From Opitutales bacterium (lineage in GTDB: Bacteria; Verrucomicrobiota; Verrucomicrobiia; Opitutales; T3Sed10-336), in assembly GCA_007132315.1 (NCBI GenBank), contig SLOW01000006.1, positions 1 through 10,398 of the forward strand: a stretch of 10,398 nucleotides of DNA, in the 5' to 3' direction. A program made the position numbers and the translations under genes. Positions 1 to 7,260 of this stretch are shown in pieces; position 1 is the first letter of the stretch; every line of letters starts with the position of its first letter. The notes under the pieces were generated by a model. That model had not been told where the DNA came from and searched no databases. It was given only the letters and a program-made list of their open reading frames with translations.

Positions 1-308
1 CAGCCGTTGACGATGAGTTCGACGTCCTTGCGGGTAAAGAGTTTCTTGAGGTCCTGGAATCGGCTCTTGGTCTTCTCGATCGGTTTGAGGTCGAATTTTT
101 CGGGAATGATCGGGAGGTTGTCCAGGCGCCAGAAGCTGTACTTCTTGTCGATGTCCTCCGGCATCGCGAGCTCCACGAGGTGGCCCTGGGCGGCGGCGAC
201 GATGTATTCGTCGTTCTCGAAATAGTCTCCCTTCTTGGGGATCTTGTCCAGGGCGCTGGCGATGTCTCGGGCGACGCTGGGTTTCTCGGCGATGATAAGC
301 GTTTTCAT
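1..308 (-). CDS. topB: DNA topoisomerase III-like type IA topoisomerase, N-terminal fragment
   Basis: Partial gene; its 3' part lies beyond the left edge of the window. The start is the ATG at 308-306, and about 102 codons are visible with no stop. The protein begins MKTLIIAEKPSVARDIASAL, the opening of the Toprim domain of type IA topoisomerases, with the conserved Glu and Lys of the AEKPSVA motif at residues 8-9. It continues with AAAQGHLVEL (about 38-47), a topoisomerase III hallmark, and stops just where the family's acidic Toprim motif would begin. Type IA enzymes cut one DNA strand through a tyrosine and pass the other, resolving recombination and replication intermediates; the active-site tyrosine is not in view. 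The gene follows panD in the same direction with a 49-bp gap and no clear Shine-Dalgarno, so co-transcription is likely. The family is secure; TopB rather than another type IA paralogue is probable but rests on the N-terminus only. Confidence 0.9.
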   Translation of the reverse strand, partial: MKTLIIAEKPSVARDIASALDKIPKKGDYFENDEYIVAAAQGHLVELAMPEDIDKKYSFWRLDNLPIIPEKFDLKPIEKTKSRFQDLKKLFTRKDVELIVNG

Positions 309-357
309 GTTTTTGATGTCGGGTACGGGGCAAAAAAGAACGGATCGCCGCGCCGGC

Positions 358-792
358 TCAACCAAATTCCCGTTGCTCCGCCGGTAAGGTTGGCCTGAAG
401 CGCGTTGCCGGTTCCGGGGTGGTCGATTGTTTTCCGCTTTGCTTGATGATTTTTCCGTTGGCGCTTCCGAGCACGAGTACGCGCGGCGTCCAGGATTCCG
501 CCTCGGCGGCGGCGACGTGGCAGAAGGCCATGATGGTCAGCAGATCGCCGACTTTTCCCAGGCGGGCGGTGGCGCCGTTGAGGCTGAACTTTTTAGAACC
601 GGCCGGGGCGGGTATGGCATAGGTTTCGAAGCGCGCGCCGTTGGCGAGGTTGCCGACGAGGATCTTTTCGAAGGGCAGGAGACCCACCATCTCCATGAAT
701 TCGGCGTCGATTCCGAGGCTGCCTTCATAGTTGAGGCTGGAATCGGTGACCTCCGCGCGGTGAATCTTGGACTTGAGCAGTTCCAGGTGCAT
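358..792 (-). CDS. panD: Aspartate 1-decarboxylase (pyruvoyl-dependent proenzyme)
   Basis: PanD converts L-aspartate to beta-alanine for pantothenate and coenzyme A synthesis in the cytoplasm. The 144-residue product carries the family's key residues at the usual numbering: Lys9 in the KSKIHRAEVT segment, the self-cleavage site Gly24-Ser25 in NYEGS (Ser25 becomes the pyruvoyl group), Arg54, and Thr57-Tyr58 in RFETYAI. The Asn-Gly-Ala core (SLNGATARL, about 70-78) is also present. PanD is usually near 115-130 residues; the extra length is a polar tail after about residue 115, rich in Pro, Thr and Arg, probably disordered. The start (ATG at 792-790) gives the standard N-terminus; only a loose purine stretch (GAAAAGAA) lies upstream. 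It is the first gene of a probable panD-topB unit transcribed away from lpxK. Confidence 0.95.
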   Translation of the reverse strand: MHLELLKSKIHRAEVTDSSLNYEGSLGIDAEFMEMVGLLPFEKILVGNLANGARFETYAIPAPAGSKKFSLNGATARLGKVGDLLTIMAFCHVAAAEAESWTPRVLVLGSANGKIIKQSGKQSTTPEPATRFRPTLPAEQREFG

Positions 793-1010
793 TTCTTTTC
801 GTCGTGACTCGGAAACCCTTCACAAAGCGCGATTTTTCCCGGTTCGTCAATCCGGTTTCCAATTGTCCAATATATGTCACTAGCCCATCGGGAAAAGGGA
901 TCGGCGTATTTTTTTCCCTGATGGGGGAAATACGGTTCACTTTTCGGTGTGCGCCGTTGTAAAACAGGGTACGGTAGGAAGGAGGCCGTTCTCCTCGAAT
1001 CTTTTGGGAA
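793..1010. promoter_or_regulatory. Divergent intergenic region between panD and lpxK
   Basis: This 218-bp spacer must hold promoters for both panD (minus strand) and lpxK (plus strand). It is more AT-rich than the flanking genes. Read toward panD, a TTGACG hexamer lies between two copies of CCGGTT (plus-strand 839-844 and 852-857), but no good -10 box follows at the expected distance, so no promoter is firmly placed. A 13-bp inverted repeat at 884-925 is entered separately. Read toward lpxK, a strong AGGAAGGAGG stretch (976-985) sits about 25 nt before the lpxK ATG. That is too far for normal use, and the lpxK frame has no start codon in between. Confidence 0.6.
884..925. repeat. Inverted repeat / hairpin in the panD-lpxK spacer
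   Basis: The left arm CCCATCGGGAAAA (884-896) pairs with the right arm TTTTCCCTGATGGG (912-925). This gives 13 base pairs with a single bulged T at 919 and a 15-nt loop. As DNA it could be a binding site for a dimeric regulator. As RNA on the plus strand it would be a stable hairpin about 85 nt upstream of the lpxK start. No T-run follows the right arm, so it is not a classical terminator. The pairing is seen directly; any function is inference. Confidence 0.55.
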
Positions 1011-2210
1011 ATGCTGAAAAAACTCCTGGCCATCATGCGGAACCGTCTCAACCGCTTCGAGCAATTCACCGTGGACGTGATCTACGGGCGCCGCTCGGGG
1101 TGGTCGGCCGCGGCCTACAGCCTGTTCCTGCAGTTTAACTCGTTCCTTTACAGCGGGATCGTTCAGGCTCGTGTGTGGCTGTACAAGAAACGCATCCTCC
1201 ACGATCAGCCCTTGGGCTGCCTGGTTGTGGTGGTCGGGAACCTGACGGTCGGCGGTACCGGCAAGACGCCCGTTGTGGAAAAATTCGCACGATCCCTGAC
1301 GGAGCGGGGCCGCCGGGTGGCCATTCTCAGCCGGGGGTACAAGAGCAAGAGCGAACCGTTGTTAAAGCAGTGGTGGCGCCGGCTTTCCCACGGCGGCGAA
1401 CCGCCGCCACCCAAGGTGGTCAGCGACGGCCGCGAGGTCTTGCTCGATTCCGAACTGGCTGGCGACGAGCCCTACATGCTGGCGCGCAACCTGCCCGGGG
1501 TGCTGGTGATCGTGGACAAGAACCGTGTTAAGAGCGGGTCCTACGCCATCAAGAAGTACGGGGTCGATACGCTGATCCTCGACGACGGCTACCAGTACCT
1601 CCCGCTCAAGGGACGGCTCAATCTCCTGCTCATCGACAAGACCAATCCGTTCGGCAACGAGAAACTCCTCCCCCGCGGCATCCTGCGCGAGCCGATCAAA
1701 CACCTCAAGCGAGCCTCGTACGTGCTCCTGACCAAATCCGACGGCCATCCCGACGGTGAACTGGAGGAACTGATCCGCCACCATAATCGCGAGGCGGAGA
1801 TCATCGAGTGCAGTCACCGGCCATCCCACTTGCAGGAGGTCGACGGCGAGAGGCGCATGGAACTGGACGTCCTTCAGGGGTGCCGGGTGGGCGCGTTCAG
1901 CGGTATCGCGGCACCGGAGAGTTTCGAGGGTTTTTTGCGGGACCTCGGTGCCAGCGTGTTCCTGACCAAGCGCTTCCTCGACCACCACCGCTTCACCCGG
2001 GAGGAACTGGCTGAGATCTTCCGCCAGGCGGCGGAGGCGTCCCTCGATTTCCTCATCACCACGGAAAAGGACGCCGTGCGCATTCCGGCCGACGTGCGTT
2101 CCGAAGTGCCGCTCTTCTACCTGCGGCTCGAAATCGAGATCCTCGACGGCGGGCACGATTTCGAGGAGGCCGTGTCCCGAATCTGCTTTCCGGAATTGTC
2201 CCGCGCCTAG
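1011..2210 (+). CDS. lpxK: Tetraacyldisaccharide 4'-kinase (lipid A 4'-kinase)
   Basis: LpxK is the membrane-associated kinase that phosphorylates the 4' position of the lipid A disaccharide precursor with ATP, late in the Raetz pathway, on the cytoplasmic face of the inner membrane. The 399-residue protein has the family's distinctive P-loop GNLTVGGTGKTP (76-87), followed by the LSRGY segment (107-110 region), GDEP (151-154), the LDDGYQY motif (190-196), a DHHRF motif (324-328) and TTEKDAVR (350-357). By homology with characterised LpxK, the Asp of DDG and the His of DHH belong to the active site. The N-terminal ~60 residues form the amphipathic/hydrophobic segment expected for membrane contact. 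Two differences stand out: DDGYQY where many homologues have DDG-Q-H, and a 25-30 residue polar insert with a proline run after residue 112. Length is slightly above the usual 310-380. The start is supported by the family-like N-terminus rather than by spacing to a Shine-Dalgarno. It heads the plus-strand run. Confidence 0.93.
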   Translation: MLKKLLAIMRNRLNRFEQFTVDVIYGRRSGWSAAAYSLFLQFNSFLYSGIVQARVWLYKKRILHDQPLGCLVVVVGNLTVGGTGKTPVVEKFARSLTERGRRVAILSRGYKSKSEPLLKQWWRRLSHGGEPPPPKVVSDGREVLLDSELAGDEPYMLARNLPGVLVIVDKNRVKSGSYAIKKYGVDTLILDDGYQYLPLKGRLNLLLIDKTNPFGNEKLLPRGILREPIKHLKRASYVLLTKSDGHPDGELEELIRHHNREAEIIECSHRPSHLQEVDGERRMELDVLQGCRVGAFSGIAAPESFEGFLRDLGASVFLTKRFLDHHRFTREELAEIFRQAAEASLDFLITTEKDAVRIPADVRSEVPLFYLRLEIEILDGGHDFEEAVSRICFPELSRA

Positions 2211-2241
2211 GAGTCTGTCGGGCTTCGCCGACAAACTCCTA
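2208..2241. repeat. Strong hairpin overlapping the lpxK stop codon
   Basis: The arms TAGGAGTCTGTCGG (2208-2221) and CCGACAAACTCCTA (2228-2241) pair over 14 positions with one C/A mismatch, closing a 6-nt GCTTCG loop. The lpxK TAG stop is the first three bases of the left arm. No T-tract follows, so it may not stop transcription intrinsically. It could instead protect the 3' end of lpxK mRNA, separate lpxK expression from the downstream genes, or be a copy of a dispersed palindromic repeat. The right arm ends directly before the AGGGAG of the next ORF. Confidence 0.6.
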
Positions 2242-2255
2242 AGGGAGTAAATATC

Positions 2256-2321
2256 ATGACAGCCTTGCTTCTCCCGCAGTCGGGCGTTCATATTCGGCTC
2301 GAATCGCTGTATTTACGATGA
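2256..2321 (+). CDS. Possible 21-codon leader ORF coupled to the M29 peptidase gene
   Basis: A short ORF begins MTALLLPQSG and ends in LYLR, with a TGA stop at 2319-2321. Upstream is TAAGGGAG (2240-2247), a good Shine-Dalgarno match, 8 nt before the ATG. The stop overlaps the ATG of the peptidase gene (2318-2320) as ATGA, while the peptidase start has no Shine-Dalgarno of its own. Terminating ribosomes could therefore restart on the peptidase gene. Six of the 21 residues are leucine, with an early Leu-Leu-Leu run. No domain is recognisable. It could also be a chance ORF; the ribosome-binding site and exact overlap are the only support. Confidence 0.4.
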   Translation: MTALLLPQSGVHIRLESLYLR

Positions 2322-3433
2322 TGGATCCACGCTACCGAGAACTGGCCGATGTCCTGACGGGCTTCTCCACCGAACTCAAAAAGGGCGAACGCGTCCTGAT
2401 CGACGCGTTCGATATTCCAGACGCCATGGTTATCGCGCTAGTGCGCTCGGCACGCGCGCGCGGCGCGGTTCCCTTCGTTCAGATCAACCGGGCGCGGGTG
2501 ACGCGCGAGTTGCTGCGGGAAGCGACCGAAGAGGCCTACGGCTTCCAGTCGAAGATCGAGCTGTCGCGCATGAAGGGTATTCAGGCTTACATCGCCGTGC
2601 GCGGGTCGGACAATATTTTCGAGACTTCCGACGTCCCGTCCGAACGCCTCAAGGTTGCCATGCGCAAGTTGAAGCCGGTGCAGGACTGGCGGGTCAAGAA
2701 AACCAAATGGGTTGTCCTGCGCTGGCCGACCGCCGCCATGGCTCAGCAGGCTCTTCGCAGTACGGAGGCTTTTGAGGATTTCTTCTTCCGCGTCTGCACC
2801 CTCGATTATTCCCGCATGGTGCCCGGCATGAAGGCGTTGCGCCAGCTCATGCAAAAGACCGACCGGGTGGAGATCCGGGGCCCGGAAACCGATCTGCGGT
2901 TCTCCATCAAGGACATGGGGGTGATCTCCTGCGGCGGCCGGCACAATATTCCCGACGGCGAGGTCTTCACCGCCCCGGTGCGGAAGAGCGTCGAAGGCGA
3001 GATCACCTACAACACCCCGTCGGTGTACCAGGGCGTTTCCTTCGACCGAATCCAACTCAAATTCCGCAAAGGCAAGGTGGTCGAGGCCGGCGGCACCAAC
3101 AGCGACCGCCTCAACGAGATCCTCGATTCCGATGCCGGCGCGCGCTACATCGGCGAGTTCGCCATCGGGTTCAACCCCCATATCCTGCAACCCATGCGCG
3201 ACATTCTCTTCGACGAAAAGATCGCCGGTTCCTTCCACTTCACGCCGGGGCAGGCCTACGCCGAGGCCGACAACGGCAACCGCTCCCAGGTGCACTGGGA
3301 TCTCGTGCAAATCCAACGGCCGGAATACGGCGGCGGGACCATCGCGTTCGACGGCAAAGTGATTCGCCGCGACGGCCTGTTTCTTCCGGCCCCCCTGAAG
3401 AAACTGAATCCGGATTACCTCACCAGGAAATGA
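2318..3433 (+). CDS. M29-family metallo-aminopeptidase
   Basis: This is a cytoplasmic aminopeptidase of the thermophilic aminopeptidase family (AmpS/PepS/aminopeptidase T type), which removes N-terminal residues from peptides with a two-metal site. The C-terminal half holds the metal and catalytic residues in family order: Glu215 in DGEVFTAP, Glu280 in IGEFAIG, His307 and Tyr314 in SFHFTPGQAY, and His326 with Asp328 in QVHWD. The N-terminal ~190 residues form the family's alpha/beta domain. At 371 residues it matches the shorter branch of the family (many members are about 400-415). The first two codons are both ATG (2318 and 2321); neither has a Shine-Dalgarno, and the frame stays open upstream to 2243 without a start codon. 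The 3' end overlaps the next gene by 4 bp. Substrate preference cannot be read from the sequence. Confidence 0.9.
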   Translation: MMDPRYRELADVLTGFSTELKKGERVLIDAFDIPDAMVIALVRSARARGAVPFVQINRARVTRELLREATEEAYGFQSKIELSRMKGIQAYIAVRGSDNIFETSDVPSERLKVAMRKLKPVQDWRVKKTKWVVLRWPTAAMAQQALRSTEAFEDFFFRVCTLDYSRMVPGMKALRQLMQKTDRVEIRGPETDLRFSIKDMGVISCGGRHNIPDGEVFTAPVRKSVEGEITYNTPSVYQGVSFDRIQLKFRKGKVVEAGGTNSDRLNEILDSDAGARYIGEFAIGFNPHILQPMRDILFDEKIAGSFHFTPGQAYAEADNGNRSQVHWDLVQIQRPEYGGGTIAFDGKVIRRDGLFLPAPLKKLNPDYLTRK

Positions 3434-4431
3434 ACACCCGCATCCGGCCCGAAACCGCTGAGTTTATCCGGCGCCTGCCGAAGACCGAAACCCACCTCCA
3501 CATCGAAGCCGCCGTGCCCTACCGGATGGTGGCCGGGCTGCGGCCGGGCAAATTCCCGGAAACCCCGGATTTCTGGCACGAAGACTTCCGGTTCGGCAGT
3601 TTTCAGGAGTTCGAGGACAATCTTTTCGCCCTGGCACTCGACTGGTACACCTCGGCGGAACGTTATCACGAGGCCGCCCGGGCGGTGATCGAGGAACTCC
3701 GCGCCGAAAACGTGCGCTACCTGGAAACCAGCTTCCACATCGGGATCATCGAACACCTCGGCGTGCCCGGCGAGGAGATCGTGCAGGCGATCCGGGAGGC
3801 GGCGCCGCCGGATTTCGAAGTCCGCGTGTTCATGGGCATCTGGCGCGATCACTACCAGGGCGCTCTGAAAGGCGTGATCGACGACATGCCCAACTGGCGG
3901 GGGCTTGCCGGGGTGGATATTCACGGTTCCGAGGAGAAACCCCTCGAAGAATGGAACGCCCGGGCCTGGGCCGAGGCCCGCCAGGCCGGCAAATTGACCA
4001 AAGCCCACGCCGGCGAATTCACCGGCCCCGGATCCGTCCGCGAGGTCCTGGACTTCCTCCGGGTCGAGCGCGTCGAGCACGGAATCGGCGCCACCGCCGA
4101 TCCACAACTCGTCGCCCGGCTGGCCCGCGACGGAGTCACCCTGGACGTGTGCCCGATTAGCAACTACAAGCTGCGCGCGGTCGAATCGATGGAGGCGCAT
4201 CCGATCCGCGCTCTCGTGGACGCCGGGGTGCGCTGTACGTTGAGCCGCGACGACCCCACCGTTTTCGGAAACACCCTGCGACAGGAATACGCCGCCCTGG
4301 CCGGAAGTCTCGGGTTCACCCACGCCGAGCTCGCCGCCATCGCCCGCAACGGTTTCGAGGTCGCGCTGCTTCCCGACGAGGTGAAACGCCGGAATATCGA
4401 GGAAATCGACGCCGTGCTGGCCGAGAGTTGA
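3430..4431 (+). CDS. Adenosine/adenine deaminase-family amidohydrolase
   Basis: A 333-residue zinc amidohydrolase of the adenosine deaminase superfamily, which replaces the amino group of an aminopurine with oxygen (adenosine to inosine, or adenine to hypoxanthine). Metal and catalytic motifs are in order: His22 and His24 in THLHIE, His193 and Glu196 in HAGE, His217 in ERVEHG, CPISN (about 239-243), and Asp274-Asp275 in SRDDP. Length is typical. Three spots differ from textbook adenosine deaminases: HIEAAV where HLDG or HLEG is usual, IHGSEE where LAGDE is usual, and SRDDP where TDDP is usual. The Glu26 position resembles adenine-deaminase-type members more than classical adenosine deaminase, so the substrate is open. 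The ATG lies inside the M29 gene's stop (ATGA overlap) with AGGA directly before it, indicating translational coupling and joint expression. Confidence 0.87.
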   Translation: MNTRIRPETAEFIRRLPKTETHLHIEAAVPYRMVAGLRPGKFPETPDFWHEDFRFGSFQEFEDNLFALALDWYTSAERYHEAARAVIEELRAENVRYLETSFHIGIIEHLGVPGEEIVQAIREAAPPDFEVRVFMGIWRDHYQGALKGVIDDMPNWRGLAGVDIHGSEEKPLEEWNARAWAEARQAGKLTKAHAGEFTGPGSVREVLDFLRVERVEHGIGATADPQLVARLARDGVTLDVCPISNYKLRAVESMEAHPIRALVDAGVRCTLSRDDPTVFGNTLRQEYAALAGSLGFTHAELAAIARNGFEVALLPDEVKRRNIEEIDAVLAES

Positions 4432-4521
4432 CAGGGTGCCGGGATGCGTCCGGGAAGGCGATTCGGCCCGGTGAGTTGACGATCATTTTAGCGGGAGGCG
4501 AACAACCCAAACGAGGTATTG

Positions 4522-6612
4522 ATGACACCACAGTTCAACGAATGCACTTCGCCGGCGGGCTTTCCGGGGGGATCGGGGCGGCGCTGTGCCGCCCACGCGG
4601 TTCTGGTCGGCCTGCTCATGACGGCGGCGGGTGCGCCGGAGGTTCCCGCCCGGGAACCGATCGAAGACCAACCGGTAGTGGTTACGGCCGGACGGCTGCC
4701 CCAGGACCCCGCACACACGCCGGTCAACGTCGCTTATTTCGACGAGTCCGATCTGACGGCAACACCGGCCCTGACGGCGGACGATTTTCTGCGGGATGTT
4801 CCCGGGTTCAGCCTGTTTCGCCGCACCAGCAGTCTGGTCGCCCACCCGACCACCCAGGGCGTTTCGCTGCGGGGCATCGGCCCCTCCGGCGCGAGCCGTT
4901 CGCTCGTGCTCCACGACGGTCTGCCCATGAACGATCCTTTCGGGGGCTGGGTGTACTGGAGCCGAATGGACCTGGAGAACGTCGAACGGGTCGAGGTGGT
5001 CCGCGGCGGTGGATCCACCGTCTGGGGGAACACCGCCCTGGGCGGGGTGGTGCACCTGATTCCGCGCCGTCCGGAGCCGGGACGTTTTCGGGCGACCGCC
5101 AGCCGGGGCAATCGCGACACCGAACGGGTCTCGTTTTACGCCAGCGAGGTCACCGGTCCGGTCGGGGTTTCGATCGAGGGCCGCTATTTCAGCACCGGCG
5201 GTTACCAACGGGTCAGGAAGGACCAGCGCGGCGAGGTCGATACGGAGGCCTGGTCGCGGCACTGGCTCCTGAACGGGGCCGTTGAATACGTGGTGCACGA
5301 TGGCGCCCGGCTGACTGTGCGGGGCGGGTGGTTCGAGGAGAACCGGGGCAACGGCACCCCGCTCACCGGAAACGATTACGAGGTCGGGCGGATGAGCGCG
5401 AAGCTGGAGGGAACCGCGCCGGACGGGTCGAGCTGGGAGTTCAGTCTGTTCGGCGAGCGGGGCCGGGGATCGAGCACCTTTTCGTCGGTAAACGACGACC
5501 GCGATTCCGAATCCCTGGTCCTGGATCAGCACGCCATTCCCTCCCGCACCCTCGGCTCCGGGGTAAGCACCACCCGCGAGACCGGCGGCAATTCACGTTT
5601 GACGCTCGGAGCGGATTCCCGTTGGGTGCGCGGGGTCACCAACGAGCGCAGTCCCTTCTTCGAGCGCCGGGCGGGCGGGGAGCAATACCTGGCGGGTGTG
5701 TTCGCCGAGTCGATTTACGAACCGGATGCGCGCTGGCAATTCTCCGCCGGAGTCCGCGGCGACTACTGGCGGCAGTTCGACGGATTCTCCGAGGGGTTTC
5801 CCGATGACGATCCGGACGAACGGACCTCGTTTCTGAACCGCGACGGAACCGTTTTCACCCCGCGAGCCGGGATGCTTTTCCGGCCCGTCCCGGCGACGAC
5901 ACTCAGATCGGCCGTTTACCAGGGATTTCGGATTCCGACCGTCAACGAGCTGTACCGCCCCTTCCAGGTCGGGGTGGACCGCACCTTCGCCAATCCCGAG
6001 TTATCGCCCGAGCGGCTGACGGGGGTTGAGATCGGTCTCGACCAGGATGTCGGCGATCCTGTCCATGTGAGTGTCACGGCCTTCTGGAACGAAGTGAACG
6101 ATCCCGTCGCCAACGTCACGATCGGCGACAACGCCATGGGCGGCAGCGACCGGCAGCGGCAGAACCTCGGGTTGGCCCGGATCCGAGGATTCGAGGCGGA
6201 GATCACCTACCGTTTCGACGAATGGTGGCGGACCTTCGCGCGTTACGGGTTCTCTTACGGAACGGTTGAAAAAGCCTCCAATCAACCCGAACTCGAAGGC
6301 AACCGCCTGGCCCAGGCCCCCGAGCACATCCTGGTGGGCGGCGTCGGGGTCTCCCATCCGGCGGTGTTCGACCTCGACGTTACCGTCCGTTACAACGGCC
6401 CGCAATACGAAGACGACCTGAATCAACGGGAACTGGGCGGCTACACGGTCGTCGATCTGCACGCCTCGCGTCAGGTCAGCCCGGAGGCGGAGGTTTTTGT
6501 CGGAGTCCGGAATCTGTTCAACAAGCGTTATCCCGACGGCATCAGCGGCGACGGTCTGGTCACCCAGGGTGCGCCCACCTTCGCCCACGCCGGGGTTAGG
6601 GTGGCTTTTTAA
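4522..6612 (+). CDS. TonB-dependent outer-membrane receptor
   Basis: A 696-residue outer-membrane gated channel that imports a scarce ligand such as a siderophore, cobalamin or similar complex, driven by TonB-ExbBD. The N-terminus has a hydrophobic signal segment (about 22-38, after Arg20-Arg21), then a TonB-box-like stretch PVVVTAGR (51-58). A plug domain follows (about 60-170) with VSLRGIGPSGASRSLVLHDG and VERVEVVRGGGSTVWGN, and the rest is the beta-barrel. The C-terminus has the usual NLFNKRYPDG signature and ends in Phe, as needed for barrel insertion. A TTG directly precedes the ATG in frame; the ATG is preferred, with GAGG 5 nt upstream. The 90-bp gap after the deaminase contains TTGACG at 4476-4481 but no good -10 partner. 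The ligand cannot be named, and I see no cobalamin riboswitch or clear Fur box upstream. Confidence 0.93.
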   Translation: MTPQFNECTSPAGFPGGSGRRCAAHAVLVGLLMTAAGAPEVPAREPIEDQPVVVTAGRLPQDPAHTPVNVAYFDESDLTATPALTADDFLRDVPGFSLFRRTSSLVAHPTTQGVSLRGIGPSGASRSLVLHDGLPMNDPFGGWVYWSRMDLENVERVEVVRGGGSTVWGNTALGGVVHLIPRRPEPGRFRATASRGNRDTERVSFYASEVTGPVGVSIEGRYFSTGGYQRVRKDQRGEVDTEAWSRHWLLNGAVEYVVHDGARLTVRGGWFEENRGNGTPLTGNDYEVGRMSAKLEGTAPDGSSWEFSLFGERGRGSSTFSSVNDDRDSESLVLDQHAIPSRTLGSGVSTTRETGGNSRLTLGADSRWVRGVTNERSPFFERRAGGEQYLAGVFAESIYEPDARWQFSAGVRGDYWRQFDGFSEGFPDDDPDERTSFLNRDGTVFTPRAGMLFRPVPATTLRSAVYQGFRIPTVNELYRPFQVGVDRTFANPELSPERLTGVEIGLDQDVGDPVHVSVTAFWNEVNDPVANVTIGDNAMGGSDRQRQNLGLARIRGFEAEITYRFDEWWRTFARYGFSYGTVEKASNQPELEGNRLAQAPEHILVGGVGVSHPAVFDLDVTVRYNGPQYEDDLNQRELGGYTVVDLHASRQVSPEAEVFVGVRNLFNKRYPDGISGDGLVTQGAPTFAHAGVRVAF

Positions 6613-6624
6613 GTCCCGGGAGTC

Positions 6625-7185
6625 ATGGTGGAAGGACGGATTCTCAAGACGGAATTTTTCCAACGGGGCACGTTGACCGTCGCCCGGCAGCTTCTGGGCA
6701 AACACCTCGTCGCCAGCCTGAACGGGAAGGAGGTTGCGCTGCCCATTACCGAAGTGGAGGCCTATGACGGCCCGAAGGACCGCGCCTGCCACGCCCACCG
6801 CGGTCGCACCCCGCGCAACGCCGTCATGTTCGGTGCTCCCGGCGTCTGGTACGTTTACCTCTGTTACGGCGTGCATTGGCTCCTCAATATCGTGACCGGT
6901 CCCGAATCCTACCCGGCCGCAGTGCTCGTTCGCGGCGCCGGTCACGTCAGCGGCCCCGGCCGTCTGACCCGGTTTGTCGGAATCACCCGGGACCAGGATC
7001 GCCGCCCCGCCCATCCGGCTACGGGATTGTGGGTCGAAGATCGCGGCCTCCGGGTCCCCCGTCGCGAAATCGAACGCACCCCCCGCATCGGCATCGGCTA
7101 CGCCGGCCCCGTCTGGAGTGAAAAACCCTTCCGTTATGTCTGGACACCCCAACCCAAATCGACCCCGAAGCAAAAACGCGGCTGA
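6625..7185 (+). CDS. DNA-3-methyladenine glycosylase, AAG/MPG family
   Basis: This base-excision repair enzyme removes alkylated purines such as 3-methyladenine by hydrolysing the N-glycosidic bond. The 186-residue protein follows the mammalian-type AAG fold signature closely: TEVEAYDGPKDRACHA (42-57), with Glu45 at the catalytic general-base position, Tyr47 and His56 in the base-binding pocket, RTPRN (61-65), WYVYLCYGVHWLLNI (75-89) with Tyr81 and Asn88, GPGRLTRFVGI and PRIGIGYAG near the C-terminus. Length is normal for the bacterial branch. It starts 12 bp after the TonB receptor. GGGAG (6618-6622) is only 2 nt from the ATG at 6625, so the in-frame GTG at 6628 may be the true start. It looks like the last gene of the plus-strand run and has no obvious functional tie to the receptor. 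Confidence 0.93.
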   Translation: MVEGRILKTEFFQRGTLTVARQLLGKHLVASLNGKEVALPITEVEAYDGPKDRACHAHRGRTPRNAVMFGAPGVWYVYLCYGVHWLLNIVTGPESYPAAVLVRGAGHVSGPGRLTRFVGITRDQDRRPAHPATGLWVEDRGLRVPRREIERTPRIGIGYAGPVWSEKPFRYVWTPQPKSTPKQKRG

Positions 7186-7260
7186 CACGACCGCAGCGGC
7201 CGCGGGAGCCTGGACCTTACACGCACCATTCTTCGTCCCGGAGTGACGAGTGAAAATAGT

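Noticed and set aside
1362..2291. Antisense open frame opposite lpxK (also similar ones opposite the M29, deaminase, oxidoreductase and DUF6807 genes)
   Set aside because: Long antisense frames are expected in GC-rich coding DNA. Their translations mirror the real genes' codon pattern and match no family.
4476..4504. Possible sigma-70 promoter (TTGACG) before the TonB receptor
   Set aside because: The hexamer 17 bp downstream is CGAACA, a poor -10 box, and the genes are close enough for read-through.
4428..5285. Long plus-strand open frame (285 codons) overlapping the TonB receptor
   Set aside because: It is a shadow of the receptor in another frame: its Arg/Gly/Pro-rich translation is typical of out-of-frame GC-rich DNA, with no family resemblance.
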